Below are positions 18,357-29,017 of a stretch of 64,000 bases of DNA, in pieces (the stretch's first letter is position 1; each line of letters begins with the position of its first letter). A program made the position numbers and the translations under genes. Source of the stretch: Pseudomonas duriflava (GTDB lineage Bacteria > Pseudomonadota > Gammaproteobacteria > Pseudomonadales > Pseudomonadaceae); assembly GCF_007830155.1 (NCBI RefSeq), contig NZ_VLKY01000005.1, forward strand, positions 124,001 to 188,000, given 5' to 3'. Below the pieces are notes generated by a model. That model worked only from the letters and a program-made list of their open reading frames with translations. It ran no database searches and was not told where the DNA came from.

Positions 18357-18845
18357 TCAGCCCAACGGCAGGTCTGTGAAATGGCTTCTCATCCAGCCTA
18401 AATAGACTTCGGCCTGAACATCCCCCTCTCGAGGCGCCCAGGGTGCATACTCGTCTTCACTCAAAGGGCGGTAAGGTCCGGCCTTGCATTCGAACACCAC
18501 GGTGTCGGCAGCCAGCACGACGAGTGAATGAAAATGGCCGGGCGGAAAATCTACCCCTACGCACTCACCCCCAGCCTCCAATACACGCGTCGCCTCCAGT
18601 CCGCCATGCTCATTAAAGAACAGCACTCCAAGTCGCCCTTTGAGGACTAGCAGGGTTTCCGCCTTGTCCGGGCTTAGGTGCCGATGAGGCGCAATATATG
18701 TACCGGGTTGCATGCCAATCCCCAACCGGTGGCATGGCTCATCCATGGTGTGAAAGTTATGGTGGTGGCGCAGCCGGGGGCGAGTCTCAGCTTGCTGCGT
18801 CAGTTCGGCGAACAGCGCCTGGTCGATGAACGCCGGTGCGCGCAT
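18357..18845 (-). CDS. WbuC family cupin-fold metalloprotein
   Basis: The 162-residue protein has the cupin metal motif (YIAPHRHLSPDKAETLLVLKGRLGVLFF near 50-77) and a second His (FPPGHFHSLVV). This resembles the WbuC group often found with O-antigen genes, although none is here. The enzymatic role is unknown. Its start lies one base after the hpt stop, so the two are coupled in one operon. Confidence 0.8.
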   Translation of the reverse strand: MRAPAFIDQALFAELTQQAETRPRLRHHHNFHTMDEPCHRLGIGMQPGTYIAPHRHLSPDKAETLLVLKGRLGVLFFNEHGGLEATRVLEAGGECVGVDFPPGHFHSLVVLAADTVVFECKAGPYRPLSEDEYAPWAPREGDVQAEVYLGWMRSHFTDLPLG

Positions 18846-18846
18846 A

Positions 18847-19404
18847 TCAGAGACCTTTCACCGCGTAGATTCCAGGCGCGTTGCGCCAGTAACCCTTGTA
18901 GTCCATGCCATAGCCGAAGATATAACGGTCGATGCAGGATAGGCCGGAAAATGTAGCCTTCAACCCAGGTATGGCCTTGCGGTCATGGTCCTTATCGATC
19001 AAGACGGCGGTGTGTACCGCTCGAGCTCCTGCATGCTTGCAAAACTCGATAATCGCATTGAGCGTATGGCCTTCATCAAGGATGTCATCCACGATCAACA
19101 CATCACGGTCGATAAAGGAAATTTCCGGCTTAGCCTTCCAGAACAGCTCACCGCCAGTCGTTTCGTTACGATAGCGCGTCGCATGCAGATAGGACATTTC
19201 CAACGGAAAATTGAGCTGAGTTGCCAGCTTGCCGGCAAAGATCAGTCCGCCGTTCATTACGCAAAACACTACCGGATTGCAGTCGGCCAGCTTATCGGTG
19301 ATGGCATGAGCTACTTGTGTGATGGCTTCTTCTACTTGCTGCTCATCGAACAGGCAATCGGCTTCCGCCATGACAGTACGGATATGTTCAAGATCGGCAG
19401 ACAT
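18847..19404 (-). CDS. hpt: Hypoxanthine-guanine phosphoribosyltransferase
   Basis: This enzyme salvages hypoxanthine and guanine to IMP and GMP using PRPP. The 185-residue protein has the PRPP loop VLIVDDILDEGHTL (near 101-114), the N-terminal loop VFCVMNGGLIFAGKL (near 46-60) and FGYGMDYKGYWRN near the C-terminus. It is transcribed divergently from upp-uraA, so purine and pyrimidine salvage share one intergenic region. Two hairpin-forming elements lie in its leader. Confidence 0.93.
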   Translation of the reverse strand: MSADLEHIRTVMAEADCLFDEQQVEEAITQVAHAITDKLADCNPVVFCVMNGGLIFAGKLATQLNFPLEMSYLHATRYRNETTGGELFWKAKPEISFIDRDVLIVDDILDEGHTLNAIIEFCKHAGARAVHTAVLIDKDHDRKAIPGLKATFSGLSCIDRYIFGYGMDYKGYWRNAPGIYAVKGL

Positions 19405-19428
19405 AAGGCTCTCCAGGACGTATACAAT

Positions 19429-19486
19429 CCTGTCTGCTCAGACAGGAACGAAAAAAGCGGCAAAGGTACCGGCCCTGCAGCCGCCG
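19429..19486 (-). promoter_or_regulatory. Two hairpin elements in the hpt leader (possible attenuator)
   Basis: CCTGTCTG and CAGACAGG (19429-19446) form an 8-bp dyad with only two central bases, 25 bases upstream of the hpt ATG. Just upstream of it on the minus strand, GCGGC and GCCGC bracket 18 bases and are followed by TTTTTT (19450-19484), a weak terminator shape. If transcription starts further up, this could be an attenuator. Which promoter is used is unknown. Confidence 0.4.
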
Positions 19487-19576
19487 ATCAAGCCGAAGAG
19501 GATAAAACCTCTGCACGTGTCGGGGCTCAATGATTTACCCTAGCTCGATTTTGCCAGCTCGCCGGAGGACTTGCCT

Positions 19577-20215
19577 ATGCCCATTCATGAGATACGCCAC
19601 CCACTAATCCGCCATAAACTGGGCCTGATGCGCCGGGCGGACATCAGTACCAAGAATTTTCGTGAGCTGGCCCAAGAAGTCGGCGCCCTACTCACCTACG
19701 AAGCGACTAAAGATCTGCCAGTCGAGACCGTCAATATTCAAGGATGGTGCGGAACCGTCTCGGTCGAAAAAATTTCAGGAAAAAAGGTTACGGTTGTACC
19801 GATTCTCCGAGCAGGGATTGGTATGCTGGACGGTGTGCTTAGCCTGATCCCCAGTGCCCGCGTTAGCGTAGTCGGTCTTGCCCGCAATGAGGAGACCCTT
19901 GAAGCACATACCTATCTGGAAAAGCTGGTCGGTGAACTGGATCAGCGCTTGGCCATTATTATCGACCCCATGCTGGCAACCGGCGGCTCCATGATCGCCA
20001 CGATCGACATGCTCAAGAAAGCCGGCTGCAAGGAAGTTCGCGCTCTGGTTCTGGTCGCGGCCCCTGAGGGGATAGAGGCTGTTGAAAAGGCCCACCCGGA
20101 TGTCCGGATCTATACGGCGTCCATTGATGAACGCCTCGACGAGCACGGCTATATCCTGCCAGGCCTGGGCGATGCCGGGGACAAGATTTTCGGTACCAAG
20201 CAAAAGGACGCCTAA
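19577..20215 (+). CDS. upp: Uracil phosphoribosyltransferase
   Basis: Upp makes UMP from uracil and PRPP. The 212-residue protein starts [19 protein letters not shown], the usual family start, and carries [13 protein letters not shown] (near 77-89), the PRPP site [13 protein letters not shown] (near 128-140) and the C-terminal uracil site [18 protein letters not shown] chose the ATG at 19577 over the upstream TTG because GGAGG (19564-19568) then has normal spacing. It is two bases upstream of uraA in one operon. Confidence 0.96.
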   Translation: MPIHEIRHPLIRHKLGLMRRADISTKNFRELAQEVGALLTYEATKDLPVETVNIQGWCGTVSVEKISGKKVTVVPILRAGIGMLDGVLSLIPSARVSVVGLARNEETLEAHTYLEKLVGELDQRLAIIIDPMLATGGSMIATIDMLKKAGCKEVRALVLVAAPEGIEAVEKAHPDVRIYTASIDERLDEHGYILPGLGDAGDKIFGTKQKDA

Positions 20216-20217
20216 CC

Positions 20218-21483
20218 GTGCAGTTACACAACGACCCGCTATGGCGACAGATTCTGTCCGGCGCGCAGATGCTGTTCGTCGCCTTTGGCGCACTGGTCCT
20301 GATGCCTCTGATTACCGGCATGGATCCCAATGTGGCCTTGTTTACAGCAGGCCTCGGCACCTTTTTGTTCCATCTTGTGACAGGCCGACAAGTACCAGTC
20401 TTTCTGGCTTCCAGCTTTGCTTTCATCGCTCCGATCATTGCAGCCAAGGCTGAGTTCGGCTTACCGGCTGTACTGGGCGGTGTTGTAGCCGCCGGCTTCG
20501 TCTACACGTTTCTCGGGCTCGCGGTAAAGGTCAAGGGCATCGGCTTTATCGACCGGCTGTTGCCACCCGTGGTCATCGCGCCGGTAATCATCTCCATTGG
20601 TCTGGGCCTTTCGCCTGTCGCTGCCAATATGGCTATGGGCAAGGCCGGTGACGGCAGCGCCCAATTGATACCGTACGGCACGGCCATGTTGATCTCAATG
20701 CCAGCCTTGCTCACTACCCTGTTGGTGGCGATCTACGGACGCGGTATTTTCCGTCTCGTACCCATCCTGGCTGGGATCTTCGTCGGTTATAGCTTGGCCT
20801 TCTTCTTTGGCATCGTGCATGTCGATGGTATCGCTGCTGCCCCATGGCTAGCCATGCCCGCCTTCGTTGCCCCCGAGTTCCATTGGGGTGCAATCCTGTT
20901 TATGGTTCCGGTGGCGCTGGCTCCGGCCATCGAGCATGTTGGCGGCGTGATCGCAGTAGGCGGCGTAACAGGCAATAATTATCTAAAGAAGCCCGGCCTA
21001 CACCGCACCCTCTTGGGCGACGGTATTGCCACATCTTCGGCAGGCCTGTTCGGCGGACCACCCAACACAACTTATGCCGAAGTTACCGGCGCGGTAATGC
21101 TAACCAAAAACTACAATCCGAAAATCATGCTATGGGCAGCAGGCTTCGCCATGGTTCTGGCGTTCGTCGGCAAGTTTGGTGCAGCTCTCCAGAGCATTCC
21201 GGTTCCGGTGATGGGTGGCATCCTTTGCCTGTTGTTCGGTTCCATTGCCGTTGTCGGCCTGAATACGCTGATCCGCCATCAAGTGGATTTGTCCGAAGCC
21301 CGAAACCTTGTAATCGTTTCGGTCACGCTGGTCTTTGGTATTGGCGGGATCATGATCGGTAACGGCGAGATCGGCCTAAAGGGTATTTCCCTATGCGGTA
21401 TCGTGGCCATCGCCCTGAATCTGTTGTTGCCTGGCAACAATCATTGGCGCAAGGATGTTCCTCCGCCCGATAGCCTGCTGTAG
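20218..21483 (+). CDS. uraA: Uracil permease UraA
   Basis: UraA is a proton-coupled uracil importer of the NCS2 family. The 421-residue membrane protein has about 14 hydrophobic segments and the family motifs FLASSFAFIAPI, ALAPAIEHVGGVIAVG (contains the substrate-binding Glu) and GGPPNTTYAEVTGAVMLTK. It starts with GTG two bases after the upp stop, so translation is coupled to upp. The operon ends in a strong terminator shared with hemH. Confidence 0.96.
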   Translation: MQLHNDPLWRQILSGAQMLFVAFGALVLMPLITGMDPNVALFTAGLGTFLFHLVTGRQVPVFLASSFAFIAPIIAAKAEFGLPAVLGGVVAAGFVYTFLGLAVKVKGIGFIDRLLPPVVIAPVIISIGLGLSPVAANMAMGKAGDGSAQLIPYGTAMLISMPALLTTLLVAIYGRGIFRLVPILAGIFVGYSLAFFFGIVHVDGIAAAPWLAMPAFVAPEFHWGAILFMVPVALAPAIEHVGGVIAVGGVTGNNYLKKPGLHRTLLGDGIATSSAGLFGGPPNTTYAEVTGAVMLTKNYNPKIMLWAAGFAMVLAFVGKFGAALQSIPVPVMGGILCLLFGSIAVVGLNTLIRHQVDLSEARNLVIVSVTLVFGIGGIMIGNGEIGLKGISLCGIVAIALNLLLPGNNHWRKDVPPPDSLL

Positions 21484-21493
21484 TTCTTTATAT

Positions 21494-21525
21494 AAAAAAG
21501 GCCCCATTAACGGGGCCTTTCTTTA
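21494..21525. terminator. Bidirectional terminator between uraA and hemH
   Basis: GGCCCC (21500-21505) pairs with GGGGCC (21512-21517); AAAAAA lies to the left and TTTCTTT to the right. Confidence 0.9.
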
Positions 21526-21538
21526 TAGAAGCACTCCA

Positions 21539-22564
21539 TCATGCCGATTGTGGAACTCGCTCGCACAACATGGTTAATGCTTTTACCCAAACCGGATGCT
21601 CGTTCAGGCAAGGCACCAGAATTAATTCCTGTCCACCAGCTGCCAAGAACTGCTCCTGCCCGCGCATACCAATCTCTTCCAAAGTCTCGATACAGTCGGC
21701 TACGAAAGCCGGACACATGACCAGCAAACGCTTTACACCTTGCGCTGCCAGCTCATCGAGGCGAGCTTCCGTATAGGGCTCAATCCACTTCGCGCGCCCC
21801 AGTCGTGATTGGAAGGAAACCGACCATTGATCAGGACGCAACCCGGCTGTGTGCGCAAACCCTTCAGCAGTTTTTATGCACTGGGCTCGATAGCAGTGGT
21901 CCAGTACCGTGCCAGTGGCCTTCTGGCAACAGTCCGCCCCCTTCAGACAATGCGTGCCGGTAGGATCGGATTTGTGCAAATGCCGCTCCGGCAAACCATG
22001 AAAGCTCATCAATAGATGGTCAAACGGCTTATCGAGATAGGGCTTGGCGCTTTCAACCAGGGCCTGCAAATACTCTGGCTGATTGTAGAAAGGCGCCAGT
22101 ACATCCATTTTGAGTGGCAATGAACGTTCGCGTATAACCTTGCGAGCCAATTCGACCGCCGTGGTTACCGTGCTGTCTGCGAACTGGGGATAGAGTGGAG
22201 CGAACGTCACGCGCTTCACTCCCTGATCAGCCAACCGAAGCAATACCGACTCAATAGACGGCTCGCCATAGCGCATGGCCAGCTCGACCGGGCCGTGTGA
22301 CCAGTAAGGACGCATGGCCTCTTGCAGTCGACGACTGAGGACAATCAGGGGTGACCCCTCCTCCCACCAGATCGACGCATAGGCATGAGCCGACTCAGCC
22401 GGGCGCTTGGCCAGAATCAGCGAGACCAGCAGACGGCGGGCCGGCCAGGGCAAATCCACGACATACGGATCCATCAAAAACTGATTGAGGTAACGTCGGA
22501 CATCCGGCACGGAGGTCGAGGCCGGCGAGCCCAGATTAACGAGCAATAAAGCGTGATCGGTCAT
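21539..22564 (-). CDS. hemH: Ferrochelatase
   Basis: HemH inserts ferrous iron into protoporphyrin IX, the last step of heme synthesis. The 341-residue protein has [11 protein letters not shown] at the start, [20 protein letters not shown] (with the active-site His, near 184-203), [30 protein letters not shown] and [17 protein letters not shown]. Its start overlaps the stop of the upstream TIGR01777 gene by four bases (ATGA), so the two are coupled. Confidence 0.96.
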   Translation of the reverse strand: MTDHALLLVNLGSPASTSVPDVRRYLNQFLMDPYVVDLPWPARRLLVSLILAKRPAESAHAYASIWWEEGSPLIVLSRRLQEAMRPYWSHGPVELAMRYGEPSIESVLLRLADQGVKRVTFAPLYPQFADSTVTTAVELARKVIRERSLPLKMDVLAPFYNQPEYLQALVESAKPYLDKPFDHLLMSFHGLPERHLHKSDPTGTHCLKGADCCQKATGTVLDHCYRAQCIKTAEGFAHTAGLRPDQWSVSFQSRLGRAKWIEPYTEARLDELAAQGVKRLLVMCPAFVADCIETLEEIGMRGQEQFLAAGGQELILVPCLNEHPVWVKALTMLCERVPQSA

Positions 22565-23469
22565 GAATGGTCCTTAATACGCAGCAGGTCATCCAACGCC
22601 GCGTCTAAATCGGTGAAGCGAAACGTATATCCTGCCTCCTGCAAGCGCTGCGGCAAGGCGCGCTGGCCTCCCAGGAGCAAAACGGACAACTCTCCCATCA
22701 GGCGCAAAGCAAAGGACGGCACCGGAACCCTGGCGGGTCGATGCAAAGCCCGGCCCAGCGACTGGGCGAACTCGGCATTTCGCACCGGTTGGGGTGAGCA
22801 GAGATTATAAGGGCCCTGGGCTTCATCCCGTTCCAGAAGAAAATCCATGGCCTCGATTTGATCTTTTAAATGAATCCAGGGCATCCATTGCTTTCCACTG
22901 CCCAAACGTCCACCCAGTCCCATCCGAAACAGCGGAAGCAGGCGCAACAGAAACCCGTCGTCGGCAGCCAGGACCAGTCCGGTTCTGATAGTGATAACCC
23001 GGATCCCCTGGGTTTTCGCCTCCATGGCCACTTGCTCCCAGGCCAGGCACAATTCGCTGGCAAAATCGTCACCAGGTGTTGCTCCATATTCGACGACAGG
23101 CTTCTCACGTGTATCGCCGTACCAGCCTATAGCCGATCCTGAGATCAATACCCTAGGCTTTTGCTCCCGCTCGGCAAGCCACTCGACCAGCCGCTCTGTT
23201 GTACCAATCCGGCTTCGCCAGAGTTCGGCCTTGCGCGACGACGTCCAGGGACGATCAGCGATGGGGGCACCGGCCAAGTTGATCACAGCATCCAAGGGCT
23301 CGTCATTCAGCATGTCCAGCGTATCTACTCCACGAACGCCAGGGCCGCACTCATGCGCCACTTTGTCCGGCGAGCGACTCAGGACGGTCAACCGGTAGCC
23401 TTTTTCCAGCCAGTGCCTGCATAGGGCACGCCCGATTAGCCCGGTGCCGCCTGTCAGCAATATGTGCAT
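22561..23469 (-). CDS. TIGR01777 family NAD(P)-dependent epimerase (YfcH-like)
   Basis: The 302-residue extended short-chain dehydrogenase begins [19 protein letters not shown] (NAD(P) motif GGTGLIG), has [22 protein letters not shown], the active-site segment [11 protein letters not shown] and the typical DUF1731 C-terminus ([35 protein letters not shown]). Function is unproven for this family. I use the ATG at 23469, preceded by AGGAAGGGAG. It overlaps hemH. The region upstream is shared with the divergent FAD oxidoreductase. Confidence 0.9.
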   Translation of the reverse strand: MHILLTGGTGLIGRALCRHWLEKGYRLTVLSRSPDKVAHECGPGVRGVDTLDMLNDEPLDAVINLAGAPIADRPWTSSRKAELWRSRIGTTERLVEWLAEREQKPRVLISGSAIGWYGDTREKPVVEYGATPGDDFASELCLAWEQVAMEAKTQGIRVITIRTGLVLAADDGFLLRLLPLFRMGLGGRLGSGKQWMPWIHLKDQIEAMDFLLERDEAQGPYNLCSPQPVRNAEFAQSLGRALHRPARVPVPSFALRLMGELSVLLLGGQRALPQRLQEAGYTFRFTDLDAALDDLLRIKDHS

Positions 23470-23549
23470 GTCGTCGCTCCCTTCCTGTTTATGATCGTAT
23501 AAACACTGTCCACCGCAGACCTTCCGACCATTGTTTGTTAAGGTCATGA

Positions 23550-24632
<1,083 letters not shown>

Positions 24633-24641
24633 TGCTTCTTT

Positions 24642-24666
24642 AGCGCCGCACATAGCCTGCGGCGCT
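24642..24666 (+). terminator. Hairpin after the renalase-like gene
   Basis: AGCGCCGCA (24642-24650) and TGCGGCGCT (24658-24666) form a perfect 9-bp stem with a 7-base loop. The following TGTAG is a poor T-tract, so termination may be partial. Confidence 0.5.
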
Positions 24667-24730
24667 TGTAGCAGATTTACCTTGCGTCTGACGCCTCGAA
24701 TTATCTGGCATACCTTGGGTCACAACTCAT

Positions 24731-24780
24731 ATTGAACTTATACAAAAATACAATCTTGTATAACTTTTTGCATGTTCAAT
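24731..24780 (+). promoter_or_regulatory. Nested inverted repeats upstream of the DUF523-MerR operon, candidate MerR/LitR operator
   Basis: TTATACAA (24738-24745) and TTGTATAA (24756-24763) are perfect reverse complements around 10 bases. Outside them, ATTGAAC (24731-24737) and GTTCAAT (24774-24780) are also perfect. TATAAC at 24759-24764 could be a -10 and TTGAAC at 24732-24737 a -35 with a long 21-base spacer. TGTATA-type half-sites are known for CarA/CarH/LitR-type MerR proteins; the MerR gene at 25756 is the obvious candidate regulator. Confidence 0.55.
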
Positions 24781-24794
24781 AGGAGAATTCCTTT

Positions 24795-25766
24795 ATGCCG
24801 CTGCGCCAGTTTGCGACCCTTACCAGACCTAAATTAGGTATCAGTGCTTGTTTGCTGGGTGAACCTGTACGCTATAACGGTGGACATAAAGAGTCCCGGC
24901 TATGCAGTCGGACATTGAGCGAGCACTTCGACTTTGTTCCCGTCTGCCCGGAAATGGCGATTGGCCTGGGAACGCCTCGTGAGCCCATTCGCTTGGTCGG
25001 ATCACCTGAGCGGCCTAGAGCCGTAGGATCGGTCGACTCCTCATTGGATGTCACCGAAGCGCTACAGGCCTATGGCGCTCGTATGGCACATGAGCTGAAT
25101 GACCTGTCCGGTTTCATTCTCATGCAAAAATCCCCGTCATGTGGAATGGAGCGTGTAAAGGTTTACTCCGAAAACGGGATGCCCAGCCAACCGGAAGGGG
25201 TAGGATTATTTGCTCGTGCCTTTTGCGAGCAACGGCCCGAACTGCCTGTGGAGGAAGCTGGCAGACTCAATGATCCCATACTTCGAGAAAATTTCGTGAC
25301 GCGGGTCTTCGCCTATGCGCAGTGGCAGGAATTGCTGCAACAGGGATTAACGTACAAGGCCATCCTTGGTTTTCACTCACGCTATAAATACCAGTTGATG
25401 GCTCATCATCCAGAGCAATTCAAGGAATTGGGACGCCTGTTAGGTAATATTGGTAGTCATGACCCCAATGAGTTAGGCCGCAAGTATTTCAAGGGTGTTA
25501 TGGTGGCCCTTAAACGTTGCGCCACTCGCGGCAATCATTGCAATGTGCTGTACCACTTGTTTGGCTACCTAAGGAAATCACTCAGCGCTGCCGATAAGCA
25601 GGAAATGCAACACTTGATTGAGCAATACCATAAAGGAATCGTTCCCCTCGTGGTTCCTTTGACTCTGTTAAAGCATCATTTCCGCCGACATCCTGACCAT
25701 TATGTTGCTGAACAGTCCTATATGCAGCCCCATCCGGAAGACTTGAGTCTACGTAATGCCATCTAA
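24795..25766 (+). CDS. DUF523-DUF1722 fusion protein (thiouracil desulfurase-like domain + YbgA domain)
   Basis: The 323-residue protein joins an N-terminal DUF523 domain to a C-terminal DUF1722/YbgA domain. The first carries ISACLLGEPVRYNGGHK (C19), VPVCPEMAIGLGTPRE (C51) and KSPSCGME (C116). These three Cys are equivalent to the [4Fe-4S] ligands of TudS thiouracil desulfurase. The second domain has YKAILGFHSRYKYQLMAHH and LGRKYFKGVMVALKR. A role in thiolated pyrimidine detoxification or tRNA thio-base repair is only an inference. It overlaps the merR gene by 11 bases and forms an operon with it. Confidence 0.88.
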   Translation: MPLRQFATLTRPKLGISACLLGEPVRYNGGHKESRLCSRTLSEHFDFVPVCPEMAIGLGTPREPIRLVGSPERPRAVGSVDSSLDVTEALQAYGARMAHELNDLSGFILMQKSPSCGMERVKVYSENGMPSQPEGVGLFARAFCEQRPELPVEEAGRLNDPILRENFVTRVFAYAQWQELLQQGLTYKAILGFHSRYKYQLMAHHPEQFKELGRLLGNIGSHDPNELGRKYFKGVMVALKRCATRGNHCNVLYHLFGYLRKSLSAADKQEMQHLIEQYHKGIVPLVVPLTLLKHHFRRHPDHYVAEQSYMQPHPEDLSLRNAI

Positions 25767-26712
25767 TACCCAAATCCCCGTGAAGTCTCCTGTCGATACT
25801 GAAGGTGACGGTGATTATCAGGCGGCCCTGAACGAGGGGTGGCTACCGATTCGTGAAGTAGCACGCCGTACAGGCGTCAATGCCGTGACCCTCCGCGCCT
25901 GGGAGCGACGTTACGGTCTGATCCTTCCCAAACGAACCCCCAAAGGCCATCGTCTGTATGGCGAAAGTCACATCGAACGCATTCAAAACATTTTAGCTTG
26001 GATCAACCGCGGCGTTGCTGTCGGCCAGGTCAAGGCGCTGCTCGACACTCAACGCCCTGCCCCCTTGCTGGTTGATACTCCTTGGTTAAGCGTACGTCAG
26101 GAGATTCTCGATGCAGTACGCCAATTGGCCAGTCGACGACTCGACGAGGCCTATAATCGAGCCGCCGCGCTCTATCCGCCGCGCGTACTCTGCGAGCAGT
26201 TATTACTTCCTCTGATAGAACACCTCGACCAGCAGCGCCAGGTGCCACTGCAAGGCCGTCTCGAACAGGTGTTTTTCCTGTCCTGGCTACGAAGCAAGCT
26301 GGGCACTCGAATCTACCATAGCAATCATCAGCTCAACGGCTCGCCGCTATTGCTGGCTAGCTTGTCCGATGCTCCTATGAATGTAGGGCTCTGGTTGAGC
26401 GCCTGGTTGCTGAGCAATGCCGACTGCCCCGTCGAAACCCTTGAGTGGAATCTTTCGCTCGATACCTTTCCATTGACTATCGAGCGCATGACACCACGGG
26501 CTCTAGTGCTGTACTTAAACGAGCCGCTAGACGCTGCCCAGGTACGGCAGCTGCTGGGGTTATCTAATAGCCGTGCGGTTCCCTTGCTTCTGGCGGGACC
26601 AGCGGTCAGTCTGCTGGATGATGAGAGCAAGGCTAACGTGGAGGTTGCCTTCGATCCGCTAGATGTCTTTAACCGCCTGCAAGGTCTAGGTCTATTAACG
26701 GAATCCATCTGA
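25756..26712 (+). CDS. MerR family transcriptional regulator, LitR/CarH-like
   Basis: The 318-residue protein has an N-terminal MerR helix-turn-helix (LPIREVARRTGVNAVTLRAW, then ERRYGLILPKRTPKGHRLYGE, near 30-71). The long C-terminal part resembles the helical and Rossmann-like region of the CarH/LitR group (LYPPRVLCEQLLLPLIEHL). I do not see the ExxxH and DxHxxG cobalamin motifs, so it fits the class of LitR homologues that lack B12. It probably controls its own operon and the divergent genes nearby. In the related Pseudomonas order a photolyase gene follows; here it does not. Confidence 0.85.
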   Translation: MPSNTQIPVKSPVDTEGDGDYQAALNEGWLPIREVARRTGVNAVTLRAWERRYGLILPKRTPKGHRLYGESHIERIQNILAWINRGVAVGQVKALLDTQRPAPLLVDTPWLSVRQEILDAVRQLASRRLDEAYNRAAALYPPRVLCEQLLLPLIEHLDQQRQVPLQGRLEQVFFLSWLRSKLGTRIYHSNHQLNGSPLLLASLSDAPMNVGLWLSAWLLSNADCPVETLEWNLSLDTFPLTIERMTPRALVLYLNEPLDAAQVRQLLGLSNSRAVPLLLAGPAVSLLDDESKANVEVAFDPLDVFNRLQGLGLLTESI

Positions 26713-26808
26713 CCCAGCGCGCTGGTTCGACACTGTAGTGCAGGCGCAGATAGCGCAGCCTTAGGCTGCCACAACCGCTTAAGATTTTGCGACGGAGCAG
26801 CCATCACG

Positions 26809-26836
26809 AAAAAGCCGGGCAGTCGCCCGGCTTTCA
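26809..26836. terminator. Bidirectional terminator
   Basis: AAGCCGGGC and GCCCGGCTT with loop AGTC, A-run to the left and TTTC to the right, lie between merR and pagL. Confidence 0.88.
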
Positions 26837-26850
26837 ACCATCACGCTTGT

Positions 26851-27375
26851 TCAGATAGCGTGGCTATAGAACAAGGAATAGGACTCGATACCGTCGTTCG
26901 GCTTCTTGATATCCGCATTCGAATAATGGATGGCGCGAATACCCACACGCTGGGTTTCCCTAAACTTTATACCAACTCCGATACGATCCTCGAAGTTAAA
27001 GGCCGACCCTAAGTTCTGCTCACCGACACGAGTGCCAGAAAACAGGGAAACACCGATACCAGCCTCGATAAATGGCGTGACGGAGCCCTGCCCGAACTCA
27101 TAGACGAAAACGGGCGCAAATGAAATCGAATGCTTTCCTGATGAATAGCCATTGGCGCCTTCCCAGTAGGTATATCCCGCATCCCAGTATCCGGTCAGGC
27201 GTCCTGTTGAACTCTCCCACCACTGGGTTCCCCAGTCAAAACCTGCCCCAAGCCGGTACGTCATATCACCCTGGCCGGTAACACCAACCGCTCCAGACAA
27301 CTCTACGGCTTGTACTGATGAAATGGCCCCAGCTGAACATACAGCTGCCATGACCAATGGAAGCAATTTCTTCAT
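26851..27375 (-). CDS. pagL: Lipid A 3-O-deacylase PagL
   Basis: PagL is an outer-membrane beta-barrel enzyme that removes the 3-O acyl chain of lipid A. The 174-residue precursor has a signal peptide (MKKLLPLVMAAVCSAGAISSVQA, cleaved near 23). The catalytic triad lies in the C-terminal segment IHYSNADIKKPNDGIESYSLFY: H150, S152 and E164, equivalent to H126, S128 and E140 of the mature P. aeruginosa enzyme. The last residue is Ile rather than Phe. It sits between merR and murI. Confidence 0.94.
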   Translation of the reverse strand: MKKLLPLVMAAVCSAGAISSVQAVELSGAVGVTGQGDMTYRLGAGFDWGTQWWESSTGRLTGYWDAGYTYWEGANGYSSGKHSISFAPVFVYEFGQGSVTPFIEAGIGVSLFSGTRVGEQNLGSAFNFEDRIGVGIKFRETQRVGIRAIHYSNADIKKPNDGIESYSLFYSHAI

Positions 27376-27471
27376 TCCTAGATCCTTTATTGGTTATAAC
27401 AATCCGCCCACTCGCTTGTGCCTACTGTCCCGGAAACCAGAGATCACACATAAATTGTTAGCATGCTATCT

Positions 27472-28269
27472 TTATTTAGAAAAGGCTTCCACATCTGCAG
27501 ACTCGCCCCAAAGACACGGCAGTATGGATTTAAAGGTAGCAGGCTTTCCGCTGGTCCAGAAACGACAGTGCGAAACCGGTCCTTGGGCCGCGGCAAGGCC
27601 ACACTCCTTTAACACTGCGCTTAAACGACGCGCCACAGCTGCTCCAGTATCGATCAGACTAATATCCGCAGGGACCAGTTCCTCAAGCAGAGGCTTTAGA
27701 AAAGGGTAATGGGTACAGCCCAAGATGAGCGTATCGCAACCCGCCTCTAACAAGGGAGCAACATACCCTTGTAGTAACCGGCGAGTCTCCGGCCCCTTTA
27801 AATCACCTTGCTCGACGCGCTCCATCAGACCAGGACACGGCTGGGTCACGACACGTATGTTACTGGCGAAACGGTCTAGTAGCGCAGCGAAACGGGCGCT
27901 TTGCAAGGTACCGGTAGTAGCCAGCACTCCCACTACAGCCGTACGCGTTGCAGCAGCAGCTGGCTTCACAGCAGGTTCCATTCCTACAATAGGCCAATCG
28001 GGATAACGCTCGCGTAAATCCGCTACGGCTGCCATCGTGGCAGTGTTGCAGGCCAGTACCATGGCCTTGGCCCCTCGCGCACGAAAGAACTCAGCGACAC
28101 GAACGCACCGTTCACGGATAAATTCCGGTGTTTTCTCGCCATACGGAATATGGCCGCAATCGGCTACATATAAAAATGACTCGCCAGGCAGTTCTCGGCG
28201 AATCTCACGCAATACCGAAAGGCCGCCCACGCCAGAGTCGAAAACGCCTACAGGAGCCTCACAAGCCAT
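27472..28269 (-). CDS. murI: Glutamate racemase
   Basis: MurI makes D-glutamate for peptidoglycan. The 265-residue protein has the paired catalytic Cys motifs [12 protein letters not shown] and [15 protein letters not shown] and the start [17 protein letters not shown] use the ATG at 28269, with AGGAG five bases upstream. It overlaps the end of moeB by 11 bases, so it belongs to the hemA-prfA-prmC-moeB-murI run. Confidence 0.95.
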   Translation of the reverse strand: MACEAPVGVFDSGVGGLSVLREIRRELPGESFLYVADCGHIPYGEKTPEFIRERCVRVAEFFRARGAKAMVLACNTATMAAVADLRERYPDWPIVGMEPAVKPAAAATRTAVVGVLATTGTLQSARFAALLDRFASNIRVVTQPCPGLMERVEQGDLKGPETRRLLQGYVAPLLEAGCDTLILGCTHYPFLKPLLEELVPADISLIDTGAAVARRLSAVLKECGLAAAQGPVSHCRFWTSGKPATFKSILPCLWGESADVEAFSK

Positions 28270-29017
28270 CGCGACTCCTGCACACCTCACACTTGGGATC
28301 GCGACGCAGTTTAAGCTCTCGAAAACGAGAGCTCAGGGCGTCCACCAGTAACAAACGGCCTACCAGCGGCTCGCCAAAGCCCGCCAGCAACTTTAAGGCC
28401 TCGAGCGCTTGGAGGCTGCCTACCAGCCCGACCAAAGGCCCTACGACTCCCGCCTCGCTGCAGGTCAGCTCTTCGTCATGGCCATGACCATACAGGCAGT
28501 GATAACACGGACTCTCTTCACGTCGCGGGTCAAATACGCTGAGCTGTCCTTCCAAACGGATTGCCGCGCCGCTGACTAACGGGCGACCCGCCGTCACGCA
28601 GGCTGCATTTATGGCACCACGCGTTGTGAAATTGTCCGAGCAGTCCAGCACCACATCGACGGTACTGACCGCCTCCATCAACGAGTCGGCATCCAATGCT
28701 ATGCGATGAGGTATGTAAGAAATTTCGGGATTAATGGCCTGAAGTCGTTCCAAGGCAGAATCGACCTTACTCCAGCCAATGTGTGAGCTGTCATGAATAA
28801 CCTGACGCTGCAGGTTGGTCAGATCGACCGTATCGAAATCTGCAAGATGAACCTCACCCACGCCAGCGGCTGCCAGATAAAGTGCTACGGGAGATCCCAA
28901 CCCACCCAGCCCCACAATCAGGACACGTCCTTGCTTAAGGCGCAACTGCCCTTCCACGTCGATCTGGGGGAGCAGGATCTGCCTACTATAGCGCAAAAGT
29001 TCGATGTCGCTCAGCAC
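28259..29017 (-). CDS. moeB: MoeB/ThiF-type sulfur-carrier adenylyltransferase
   Basis: The enzyme activates the C-terminus of small sulfur carriers such as MoaD (molybdopterin) with ATP. The protein of about 252 residues has the nucleotide motif [35 protein letters not shown] (substrate side) and zinc-binding pairs CYHC and CEVC. There is no rhodanese extension. The start is a GTG at 29017 (giving [15 protein letters not shown]) or a TTG two codons earlier; the GTG gives better ribosome-site spacing. It overlaps the prmC stop. Confidence 0.92.
   Translation of the reverse strand: MLSDIELLRYSRQILLPQIDVEGQLRLKQGRVLIVGLGGLGSPVALYLAAAGVGEVHLADFDTVDLTNLQRQVIHDSSHIGWSKVDSALERLQAINPEISYIPHRIALDADSLMEAVSTVDVVLDCSDNFTTRGAINAACVTAGRPLVSGAAIRLEGQLSVFDPRREESPCYHCLYGHGHDEELTCSEAGVVGPLVGLVGSLQALEALKLLAGFGEPLVGRLLLVDALSSRFRELKLRRDPKCEVCRSRDGL

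Noticed and set aside
26713-26850. Remnant of a photolyase gene between merR and pagL
   Set aside because: Translation of the 138 bases in both directions gives nothing resembling a photolyase.
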